In this document: positions 49,701-56,366 of the stretch, piece after piece | How positions within the stretch are numbered: position 1 is the first letter of the stretch | How the letters are laid out: each line of letters starts with the position of its first letter | DNA from: Bacillota bacterium | GTDB taxonomy: Bacteria > Bacillota > Clostridia > Acetivibrionales > DTU013 | Length of the DNA stretch: 64,000 nucleotides | NCBI GenBank assembly: GCA_023433505.1 | Contig: JAEZCO010000087.1 | Location: 124,001 to 188,000, forward strand | Reading direction: 5' to 3' | Program-made: the position numbers and the translations under genes | Notes under the pieces: model-generated | What the model was told of the DNA's origin: nothing | Databases searched by the model: none | The model's input: only the letters and a program-made list of their open reading frames with translations

Positions 49701-51162
49701 GGCCGATTGCAGGGATTATATTATCCGCTTCCATAACAAATTCAGAGTCTGGAATTGCCACGGGACGCCTGCGTCCGCTTGCATCCGCCGGTCCGAGGGC
49801 ATTTTTCTGACATTTCAGGCCAATCGCCTTTTGCCCGTCGGAAATGACCTCCAGGGGAGCGGTCAAATATTCAAATTTAACGCCTTCTTCTTTGGCGTGC
49901 TGAATTTCCCAGGTGCTGGCAGGCATTTCCTGCTCGGACCGCCTGTATACGACCGTTACATCACAGCCAAGACGGATGGCAGAGCGCGCCGCGTCCATGG
50001 CCACATTTCCGCCGCCGATCACCAGCACCTTCCTGCCGACCTCCGGGGTTTCGCCAAGGTTCAGGCTCCGAAGGAATTTGACGCCGGGAATGACCCCCTC
50101 TGCTTCTTCTCCCGGTATGCCCAGCTTCACATCCTTATGGGCGCCGATTCCCAGAAAAAATGCACTGTAACCGGCCTCACGGAGGCCATCCAGTGTTATA
50201 TCCCTGCCTACGGCGGTGTTGCAGCGTATTTCAACACCCAGGCCGGTTAGAATCTCTATCTCACGTTCCAGTATTTTTTTATCAAGACGGTAATCCGGGA
50301 TCCCCACCTTAAGCATTCCGCCAGGCACCGGCAGGGCCTCAAACACTGTCACCGGATAACCCTCCAGAGCCAGTTGGTATGCGCAATTGATGCCAGCAGG
50401 CCCCGACCCTATGACTGCTATCTTGTGGTTTTTCGGCTCTCCCGCCGGCTTAATGTCCGGAGATTTCCCCTGCTTTATTTCATCATCTGCAATAAACCGT
50501 TTAAGGGAAGCGATGGACAACGGCGAATCCACATACTGTCTGCTGCATTTTGATTCGCAGGGGTGGAAGCATACTCTTCCCAGAACGCCGGCAAGAGGCG
50601 TGACTTCCCTGACAAGGGACAGCGCTTCGCCAAACCGCTTCTGACCTGTTAAAGCCACATAGCCATGGGCGTTTATATGTGCAGGGCATCTGTATTTACA
50701 TGGAGAGGTGCCCTTTTTATCGATAGTTACCTTATTGGGAACAGCCTGTGCAAAGGGCTTATAAACTGCCTTCCGGGTACCCATTCCCATATCGAATTCG
50801 CTTTTCACTTCGATAGGACATTCCAGGGTACAATCGTTGCAGCCCTTGCAGAGCTCCTCATCAATAAACCGCGCTTTCCTTTTTATGACTGCCGTGAACT
50901 CCGGCGCCTCGCCTTTCAGCTCAAGCAGCTCACTCCAGGTCAGCGTCTTTATCAGAGGATGGTTATAGCATGCCGTCACTTTCGGAGCCAAAATACATGC
51001 CGAGCAGTCATTGGTAGGGAATGTTTTGTCAAGCTGCGCCATTCTGCCGCCGATGCTGGGACTGCTTTCCACCAGGAACACGGGGATCCCCATTTCCGCA
51101 AGATCCAGCGCCGACTGTATGCCGGCGATACCTCCACCTAAAACAAGTACTGGTTTTTTCAT
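46708..51162 (-). CDS. Giant HdrA-GltD-HdrA fusion flavoprotein (1484 aa)
   Basis: Domain order: HdrA N-terminal part with FAD motif GGGIAG (9-14) and one [4Fe-4S] site CKGCNDCTLECP (105-116); a GltD/NfnB-like insert (about 145-570) with its own Cys sites (Cys155, 159, 198, 202, 206), FAD GSGPAG (252-257) and NADPH-type VIGGGNVAMDAAR (381-393); Cys-rich CVDCSICSECKACERTC (618-634); the rest of the first HdrA (IQCVGSRD 714-721); a complete second HdrA (about 920-1484) with GVFVCHCG (925-932), FAD GGGMAG (1068-1073), IQCVGSRD (1214-1221) and two C-terminal [4Fe-4S] sites (Cys1412-1422 and Cys1449-1459). HdrA is the flavin bifurcation subunit; the GltD insert can bind NADPH. Start after GGAGG-AAATGT. 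Likely core of an electron-confurcating/bifurcating complex with MvhD, FlxABC, HdrC and MetFV. Confidence 0.85.
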   Translation of the reverse strand: MKKPVLVLGGGIAGIQSALDLAEMGIPVFLVESSPSIGGRMAQLDKTFPTNDCSACILAPKVTACYNHPLIKTLTWSELLELKGEAPEFTAVIKRKARFIDEELCKGCNDCTLECPIEVKSEFDMGMGTRKAVYKPFAQAVPNKVTIDKKGTSPCKYRCPAHINAHGYVALTGQKRFGEALSLVREVTPLAGVLGRVCFHPCESKCSRQYVDSPLSIASLKRFIADDEIKQGKSPDIKPAGEPKNHKIAVIGSGPAGINCAYQLALEGYPVTVFEALPVPGGMLKVGIPDYRLDKKILEREIEILTGLGVEIRCNTAVGRDITLDGLREAGYSAFFLGIGAHKDVKLGIPGEEAEGVIPGVKFLRSLNLGETPEVGRKVLVIGGGNVAMDAARSAIRLGCDVTVVYRRSEQEMPASTWEIQHAKEEGVKFEYLTAPLEVISDGQKAIGLKCQKNALGPADASGRRRPVAIPDSEFVMEADNIIPAIGQAVDTGMFNTTGGICFEKNGTIVCDVNKMLTGDPGVFAGGDAVSGPATVIEAIAAGNKAAKSIRNYLEGTDLPIEPFLLQETPIEEINFKGLAHKSRQAMPVLEKAARIGSFDEVELGFDEEQSVKEALRCVDCSICSECKACERTCRSGAIRHEQSDEVVEIPVSSVIMANGYDTSKDIPEDLGYGRSKNVVTSMEYERILSTSGPFHGHVQRPSDGKAPSRIAFIQCVGSRDTKCDSEYCSAVCCMYAIKEAIITREHLPAVKDIDIFYMDMRAYGKDFDKYIDSAKSKYGIGFIRSRVADVSENIDGKLNIKFCDPKGSMAVDEYDMVVLSVGLTPKKEIQRFFEKNGVKTDRYGFCWVNEMAPPMTSKTGVVACGAASGPKDIPETVVEASAAASEASKIANTLEVSMEEYSSYFVQEEQAPFRDVSKEPIRIGVFVCHCGINIGGYLSVNDVVEYAKTLPFVEYADQNLYTCSVDAQKNIAEKIKEYDLNRVVVASCTPRTHEPLFQTVLSKAGLNPYLFTMANIRDQCSWVHMDRYADATYKARELVKMAVGKVTFARQLVKQKIEVRKAALVIGGGMAGIAAALEIAGMGYKVYLVEKTGSLGGNAARLNTSPSGRQYEGYIRKYIEDVAKNPLIEVYLNTEIKQIDGYVGKYSTLLSTGGEGDREIGHGVVIVATGADEYKPKEYLYGSSPRVLTQMELEERLKDSSDAIDKARNIVMIQCVGSRDSERPYCSRVCCNQAIKNALMLKEMNPEANITILYRDIRSYGLNEISYNAARKAGVQFVRYEPERKPEIIDRNGMLAVKAYEPILDEDIEIKADLVVLSSAVMPSKENNKVLAQMLKVPLNQEGFFLEAHAKLRPVDFATEGVYLCGLAHAPKSLKECITQGKAAAARAATVIAKDTLETEGTIAQVNEMLCAGCGACEKVCAYKAISVQDIKKRDITVKKAVVNAVLCKGCGTCSATCRCGAVDVNGFTDRQVVSELEYLLRN

Positions 51163-51186
51163 ACATTTCCTCCGGAATCAATCGTA

Positions 51187-51297
51187 CTTAAGCGAAACAA
51201 ACATTGTTTCATCTGCATCTATGCGCCTTTCAGAAGTACCGCAAACACTTCAATGCATTATTTCTGAATGGACAAATTGAATGTTTCGCTGTTGTAA
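51187..51297. repeat. Dispersed repeat family D, copy 3
   Basis: Outer arms AAGCGAAACAAACATT and AATGTTTCGCTGTTGTAAG are inversely repeated; the centre CTTCAATGCATTATTTCTG matches copy 1 at 10511. It fills the gap between hdrC and hdrA, where hdrB is found in related clusters. Confidence 0.65.
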
Positions 51298-51299
51298 GT

Positions 51300-51707
51300 C
51301 TACTTGCTGCTTTGAAGCTCGTTGATCCTGTCGATTCTCTCCTGCCTTACTTCCCTGTCAATCCTTTCAACAGCCTCCGCAAACTCTTCGGATACAATAC
51401 CCTTCTCCACAGCCAATTCCCTTAAAACCCTGATAATATCCGCAAACCGCACATCCTGCGGACAATGAGCCACACAGGTGTGACACTGGCTGCACTGCCA
51501 AAGCTGGGGTGATGAAAGGACCTCCTGTTCCATGCCCAACAGGATCATTCTCATAATACGCCTGGGATTGTAGTCGGCCTTTAAGGCGCTGACAGGGCAC
51601 CCGGCAGTGCAAGTCCCGCACAGAAAACAATTCATCGCCTTTTCTCCGCCAGGCATTGCCGCAACCCGGTTTTTAAACCTCATGTCCATGGAACTCAAAT
51701 CCTTCAT
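51300..51707 (-). CDS. hdrC: HdrC-like iron-sulfur subunit
   Basis: From the ATG at 51707 (GGAG 8 bases upstream; the GTG at 51716 overlaps it) the protein is 135 residues. Two [4Fe-4S] motifs CFLCGTCTAGCP and CSQCHTCVAHCP identify HdrC, the subunit between HdrA and HdrB. No hdrB follows; the next gene is the HdrA fusion. Its partner may be MetV or MetF. Confidence 0.85.
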   Translation of the reverse strand: MKDLSSMDMRFKNRVAAMPGGEKAMNCFLCGTCTAGCPVSALKADYNPRRIMRMILLGMEQEVLSSPQLWQCSQCHTCVAHCPQDVRFADIIRVLRELAVEKGIVSEEFAEAVERIDREVRQERIDRINELQSSK

Positions 51708-51732
51708 ATGCATCACTCCGTTCTTATTATTG

Positions 51733-51985
51733 CTGCCGGGCGATCACTGATCGCCCCTACGAATTCCAAAATAAATCCGGAAACTCAAATCCTATGTCGC
51801 TGGTATGAAAAGGAGTCCGGTGTAGGGGCGACCACTGGTCGCCCACCCAGGAAGGGCTTTTGATGGCGATCACTGATCGCCGCTACATTTCATCCTTAGG
51901 TGTGCCACTCTGTGGCAATCCGGTTTTAATCCCGCTTTCTCACTGTTAGATCCCCACATCGTTATCACTCCTCGTGATGACACCT
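51733..51985. repeat. Dispersed palindromic repeat, family A, copy 3 (longest)
   Basis: Contains GGGCGATCACTGATCGCCC, GGGGCGACCACTGGTCGCCC and GGCGATCACTGATCGCC, each palindromic, with AAACTCAAATCCTATG, TGGTATGAAAAGGA and TCATCCTTAGGTGTGCCA, and a terminal CACATCGTTATCACTCCTCG-TGATGACAC like family B. Fills the 295-base gap between metF and hdrC within the operon. Confidence 0.8.
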
Positions 51986-52011
51986 AATTTAAAATTTCCG
52001 CATTCATCTGT

Positions 52012-52923
52012 CTACGGCCTTGGAAGGAAGCCTGCCTTTTCGACAATGGAAGGCACTATGCTTTCCCATCCTACAGCCATGATGTGTATTCCGCTGACCC
52101 CTTCAATTTTCCGTATATCCCTGATCAGGTCCAGTGCTATTGCGACGCCTTCCTCTTCCTGGTTTGCCGCCTTCCGCATCCTGTCCAGGAAAGACTCCGG
52201 AACTGCCATCCCTGCCACTTTCCTGGTCATTTCCAGGGATTTCAGCGACTTGTTGACAAGAATGCCGGCCAGGATATAGGTCCTTTGATGAAGTCCTGCG
52301 GCTCTGACCTTTTCCATCCATTTTCCGAACCTTTCCACATCGTATATGGCCTGTGTCTGTATGAACTGGGCCCCTGCATTTATTTTCTTGCGGAGCCTTA
52401 TGAACTGCATTTCTTCAGGATCCGCAAAGGGATTGGCCGTGGCCCCGAGGAAAAATTCCGCGGGCACCTTCACCGGCTTGCCGCTCATAAAAATCTTTTC
52501 ATTCTTCATGCGGGTCAGCGCCTGCAAAAGTTGGATTGAATCAATATCATAAACATTCTTGGATTGCGGATGATTCCCAAAGGACTGATGGTCCCCCGAC
52601 AAGCAAAGCAAATTCTTCAGGCCCAGTGCATAAGCCCCAAGCAAATCGCTCTGGATCGCAATCCTGTTTCTGTCTCTGCAAGTCATCTGGACGATAGGCT
52701 CGATGCACTCTCCTTGAATAAGGCAGGAGGCTGCAATGCTGGACATTCTGACAATGGCCGTCTGATTGTCGGTAACATTGGCTGCGTCGATGATTCCCGC
52801 CAGTTCCTTTGCTCTTTTCCCCACAAATTCGGCATCGGCGCTCATGGGCGGTCCGATTTCGGCGGTGACGGAAAAATGTCCTGCTTCCAGTAGCTTCTGC
52901 AAATTGCTCCTGTGGTCGGTCAT
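52012..52923 (-). CDS. metF: Methylenetetrahydrofolate reductase, MetF
   Basis: The 303-residue TIM-barrel protein has the MetF family marks: FSVTAEIGPPMSADAEFVGKR (N-terminal E and substrate/flavin region), VTDNQTAIVRMSS, LGATANPF, QFIQTQAIYDVERF and GILVNKSLKS. It reduces methylene-THF to methyl-THF. It lacks its own NAD(P)H domain and partners MetV, whose stop overlaps its start by 4 bases. In Moorella, MetFV sits with HdrCBA-MvhD; the same order of functions is seen here. Confidence 0.9.
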   Translation of the reverse strand: MTDHRSNLQKLLEAGHFSVTAEIGPPMSADAEFVGKRAKELAGIIDAANVTDNQTAIVRMSSIAASCLIQGECIEPIVQMTCRDRNRIAIQSDLLGAYALGLKNLLCLSGDHQSFGNHPQSKNVYDIDSIQLLQALTRMKNEKIFMSGKPVKVPAEFFLGATANPFADPEEMQFIRLRKKINAGAQFIQTQAIYDVERFGKWMEKVRAAGLHQRTYILAGILVNKSLKSLEMTRKVAGMAVPESFLDRMRKAANQEEEGVAIALDLIRDIRKIEGVSGIHIMAVGWESIVPSIVEKAGFLPRP

Positions 52924-53588
52924 AGCCTTACCTCTTTCTTTTCGAGCCTTCGGGGGCCGCCGTCCCGGCTGCTTCTCCAGTCCTTGGGCTCGATGATGTC
53001 GTACATCCTGTCCAGCCTCCCCAGCTCCTTGAGCCTGTCGTAGATCAGCTGCCAGCCGCAGTCTGTCTCAGGGCTTACTTCACATTTGCCGTTGGCAGAT
53101 CCCCCGCAGGGTCCGTTGAAATTACTCTTTGAACACCTTGCCACCGGACAAACCCCTCCGGTCCTCTCCAGGATACAATCTCCACAGCCCTGGCACATTT
53201 CCGTCCAAACGCCGATATCCCTGGCTACGCCGATGAATTTTGTATTCACTCCGGGAAGCACAGGAATGCCCCGGTACTTTTCGGCCACAAACTGCACGCC
53301 TGCGCCGCAGCCCATGGAAATTATGGCCTCGGCGCCTTCAAAGCCCTCCGCCAAATCATCAAGAAACTCCACATCACACTGCCTTTTGGGTGTGACAACC
53401 CTGACGACAGTTTCTTTTCCGCATTCCCGGCTCTGCAATTCCAGTACCGAAGCAAGCTTTAAGGCTTCTTTCTCGCCTCCGGCCATACAAACCGTTACAC
53501 ATGTGCCGCAAGCGGCGATTACAATGTTTTTGAAGCCTTCCACCGATTTGATGATTTCTTCTATGGGCTTCTGTTCGGCAACGATCAA
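52920..53588 (-). CDS. metV: MetV, iron-sulfur/zinc partner of methylenetetrahydrofolate reductase
   Basis: The 222-residue protein has an N-terminal Cys group (CGTCVTVC, 27-34; Cys71; Cys94) and a C-terminal Cys-rich domain CQGCGDC (132-138), CPVARC, GPCGG and CEV typical of MetV ('methylenetetrahydrofolate reductase C-terminal domain'). It mediates electron flow to MetF. It starts with TTG, 7 bases after GGGGG. Coupled to metF by a 4-base overlap. Together with the Hdr genes it supports ferredoxin-coupled reduction rather than simple NADH use. Confidence 0.88.
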   Translation of the reverse strand: MIVAEQKPIEEIIKSVEGFKNIVIAACGTCVTVCMAGGEKEALKLASVLELQSRECGKETVVRVVTPKRQCDVEFLDDLAEGFEGAEAIISMGCGAGVQFVAEKYRGIPVLPGVNTKFIGVARDIGVWTEMCQGCGDCILERTGGVCPVARCSKSNFNGPCGGSANGKCEVSPETDCGWQLIYDRLKELGRLDRMYDIIEPKDWRSSRDGGPRRLEKKEVRL

Positions 53589-53646
53589 AGCAATACCCCC
53601 GATCCCTTTACTGAGTAATTTATCTAAAACGGTTTTCCGAATATAT

Positions 53647-54981
53647 TTATTTAACCATCAACTCTTTGATGCCTTCCAGCAGAACATTGGGCAAAGCATG
53701 GGATATCTGAATATACACGATCCGGCTTTCATCCAGCCCCGCGGCTTTTATCATTTCCCGCGCCCTTTCTGCCTGCAGGCGGGCTCTTTTATTCCCTTCA
53801 AAATGTTTGCACGCATCCTCTTTACATGTCACCAGCAGCACCTTGTCATAGGATTTCAAGGCGCTGACAATGTTTTCCGCCGTGATTTCTCCTCCGCAGG
53901 AAACACTGGCAATGCTGATCTTTTCATAGACCCCGGACAATTGACCGGTTATCCTGTTCATGGCGATTTCACCCGAATTCTCACAGCAGAATACTCTCAG
54001 ACTGCCTGGCCTTACTTCCGTGTTGGAATTCCTGCCCTTTATTCTGACAGCATCCGCCGGACACACTGAAACGCAGATGCCGCACACCTGACAGGCTTTA
54101 TTCAGGTTCTTCATAGCCGAATTCTCATCATCGGGAATCATTGCCGAATGGGGACATGCTCTGTAGCAGGTATAGCAAAAAGCGCACTTACCGGAATCGA
54201 CTTCCGCAAATGCTGTCTGCTCCTCTGCTATCGCCCTCATTTCCGATATCGTATAACGGACCTGTTGAATTATTTCCTCCCCCAGATTTCCCGCCGACGC
54301 CCCATCCAGGAAAAAGATGCCCTTCCTGCTCGTAATGGAAGGAGACAAATAATAGCTGCTTCCACTGGGATATATGCCTTTATCCAGCTTGAGCTTCAAT
54401 AGCTTCGACAGTCGGGCGGCATCGCCTTTGCCTATGGTTACTCCGGCTTTGATCAAAACAAAAGTGTCAATTCCTATTTCGCCATAATCGTCCTTTACCT
54501 CCAGATGGAACATCCCTGTATCGTTATCCCTGCTGACCCGGATTCCGTTATACCTGATAAATACCACACCCATATTCCTGGCCTGCCTGTAAAGCATTTC
54601 CATGCCGCTTGCGGAAATCCTCATGAACCTGGAGAGGAAAAAGACCTTTTTCTGTTTCCCGGCCAGCTCAATTGCTCTGTTCAGTGCTGTCTCCGTCAAA
54701 TATGCAGGTGATTCCTCCGGATAGTCCAGCAGGATGACAACCGGCTTCCCATTCTCCTGGGAGGTGCTGAAATCATCAAGGGCAGGCGGGTCCGCGGCCA
54801 CAATCACACAGCCCGCAGTAATGGTTTCCTTTTGCGTCCTTATGAGGAATTCTCCTACTTCTCCGCGTATGCTTTTTATTTCATCAATATTTTCCAGAAA
54901 CACCGGGCTCAGGCCTTCTCCGGAAAGCTGCTCCGCCAGTATTCCCTTAAACCTGCTTTTCCCTAAAACTGCCACCTTCAT
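53647..54981 (-). CDS. Iron-sulfur protein with HdrA C-terminal-like part and fused MvhD-like domain
   Basis: The 444-residue protein has a weak N-terminal nucleotide-binding-like region (VLGKSRFKG), a long middle part, two [4Fe-4S] motifs CAFCYTCYRACP (266-277) and CQVCGICVSVCP (297-308), and a C-terminal MvhD-like domain (about 327-444; VFCCENSG, VSCGGEI, CKEDACKHFEGN). This looks like the second half of an HdrA fused to MvhD. With the 373-residue flavoprotein encoded just upstream (4-base overlap) it would make a split HdrA-MvhD unit. It sits before metV and so is probably the direct electron donor to MetFV, or a paralogue for another partner. Confidence 0.75.
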   Translation of the reverse strand: MKVAVLGKSRFKGILAEQLSGEGLSPVFLENIDEIKSIRGEVGEFLIRTQKETITAGCVIVAADPPALDDFSTSQENGKPVVILLDYPEESPAYLTETALNRAIELAGKQKKVFFLSRFMRISASGMEMLYRQARNMGVVFIRYNGIRVSRDNDTGMFHLEVKDDYGEIGIDTFVLIKAGVTIGKGDAARLSKLLKLKLDKGIYPSGSSYYLSPSITSRKGIFFLDGASAGNLGEEIIQQVRYTISEMRAIAEEQTAFAEVDSGKCAFCYTCYRACPHSAMIPDDENSAMKNLNKACQVCGICVSVCPADAVRIKGRNSNTEVRPGSLRVFCCENSGEIAMNRITGQLSGVYEKISIASVSCGGEITAENIVSALKSYDKVLLVTCKEDACKHFEGNKRARLQAERAREMIKAAGLDESRIVYIQISHALPNVLLEGIKELMVK

Positions 54982-56099
54982 AGCAACCCTCCGTCAGGCA
55001 CAGGTGAAAATGTACCTTCTCCAGTAGATTTCTGAAAATGCGGTCCATTGCTGCCGGCATTTTCAGAAAAACGGAAAGCAACCTTTTCACTGTTCCTGGC
55101 TGCCTGCTCTAAAATTCTCCTTGCCACAGCCAGTGCTTCAGAATGTACTTCTTCAATTCTCCGGGGACCTGAAACGCATCCGGCCAGATAAATTCCCGTG
55201 AGCTCTCCGCTCCTCACATAGCTTAAAAAGCCGTTTCCGTCCACCTTCAACATACACAGCTCCGCCAGCAGCTCCGTGTCTTTTGCCGGACGGATTCCCT
55301 CGGAAAGGATAATTTTGTCGAATTCCCTTTCGGCAAGAGAGCCGGTCCCAGGCTGTTCATACTGGATGCGGCAGGGCTTGCCGGACTTTATCTTCACCGG
55401 CCTGCTCCGGATAAACTCCATTCCATCACGGTTGAGGCAATTGAAATATTCTCCGCTCTCAACCCTTTGCAAATCCATATAAAAGAAAACAATTTCCAGC
55501 TCGGGATAGATTTTTCGCAAGACTCTGGCCATCCTTGTGGAATAGCCGCAGCACACCCTGGAACAATAATCGGCTTTTTCCTGTACATCCCGTGAACCGA
55601 AGCACTGGATAAAAGCTATGCTTTTGGGACATTCGGCAAAAATCCTGTTTTCCGTCCTTTGGGAAAAGAGCTCTTCAATCTGCCGCCCGCACAGGATATT
55701 GTCACCCCTCCTCAGCTCGAGGCTGCCTGAAGAGACTGCCGAGAATTCCTCAAAGCCCGCAGAAATAATAATATCTGTGATACCCTCCAGCCTGCGGGCA
55801 CTTTTCCCGTTTTTCCAGGTGACGAAGAAGTCTCCTTTTGACCCCTGAAGGTCAGATAACCTGCCTTCTGTAACAATGCTGATATTTTCATGGCTTTCTA
55901 CTTGATTCCAGAGATCTCCCGCCAGGCAAAGGCCGCAGTTATTACAGCGGTCGGTAGCTTTGCAGCCGTATTTCCTGACTTTGCCGCCGATTTCCCCGCA
56001 TTTTTCAAGAATTGTAACCCTTAAGCCCCCATTTGCCAGTTCCAATGCCGCAGTGCAGCCCGCAAGGCCGCCGCCGATTACCAGAATATGATGATTCAT
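54978..56099 (-). CDS. HdrA-like flavoprotein, N-terminal half, with repeat-derived C-terminal tail
   Basis: The 373-residue protein has the HdrA FAD fold: GGGLAGCTAALELANGG (9-25), a Cys group CKATDRCNNCGLC (46-58), the family IQCFGSRD motif (about 164-171) and C-terminal TGIYLAGCVSGPRR. It lacks the ferredoxin domains, which are on the following gene. Residues about 344-357 (NAGSNGPHFQ in the tail) are encoded by a family C palindromic repeat at 55029-55069, so the C-terminus was rewritten by a repeat. It is the first gene of the cluster; the upstream 268 bases contain the E1 repeat but no clear promoter. Confidence 0.75.
   Translation of the reverse strand: MNHHILVIGGGLAGCTAALELANGGLRVTILEKCGEIGGKVRKYGCKATDRCNNCGLCLAGDLWNQVESHENISIVTEGRLSDLQGSKGDFFVTWKNGKSARRLEGITDIIISAGFEEFSAVSSGSLELRRGDNILCGRQIEELFSQRTENRIFAECPKSIAFIQCFGSRDVQEKADYCSRVCCGYSTRMARVLRKIYPELEIVFFYMDLQRVESGEYFNCLNRDGMEFIRSRPVKIKSGKPCRIQYEQPGTGSLAEREFDKIILSEGIRPAKDTELLAELCMLKVDGNGFLSYVRSGELTGIYLAGCVSGPRRIEEVHSEALAVARRILEQAARNSEKVAFRFSENAGSNGPHFQKSTGEGTFSPVPDGGLL
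55029..55069. repeat. Family C palindromic repeat inside the 3' end of a gene
   Basis: TTTCTGAAAATGC (55029-55041) and GCATTTTCAGAAA (55057-55069) are perfect inverted arms. CGGTCCATTGC next to the left arm matches CAGTCCATTGC of the copy at 37088. It is read in frame as a tail of the HdrA-like flavoprotein. Confidence 0.75.
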
Positions 56100-56220
56100 A
56101 GGATTATCACCTGCTTATATCGAAATTGTTTCAACTAAAACATTATATCATTTTAAGATCATCTTTTAAGCTGTTTTTTTTACTGCATGGAGATAAGCAA
56201 TTTCATCATAGCATTATATA

Positions 56221-56330
56221 GACACGGGGTATTGGAATATCTTCATCTTTTCTGTACTTTATAATGGATGTATTTATTTTAGTACAATTGTGAAAAGATT
56301 AACCAAAAACAACTCATCCGTTCCGATGAT
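56221..56330. repeat. Flanking direct repeat of the 56-58 kb islet, left copy (E1)
   Basis: Shares about 100 bases with 57960-58070 in the same orientation: GGTATTGGAATATCTTCA, then TGTATTTATTTTAGTACAA followed by TTGTGAAAAGATTAACCAAA and AACTCATCC. The right part degenerates here. The block separates the Hdr cluster from the islet. Confidence 0.65.
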
Positions 56331-56366
56331 TATAAAAATAGAGGGTGCATTGTAAAAAAACGCATA

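Noticed and set aside
40460..56099. Complete Wood-Ljungdahl pathway
   Set aside because: No CODH/acetyl-CoA synthase, corrinoid protein or methyltransferase genes are in the window, so only the methyl branch can be claimed.
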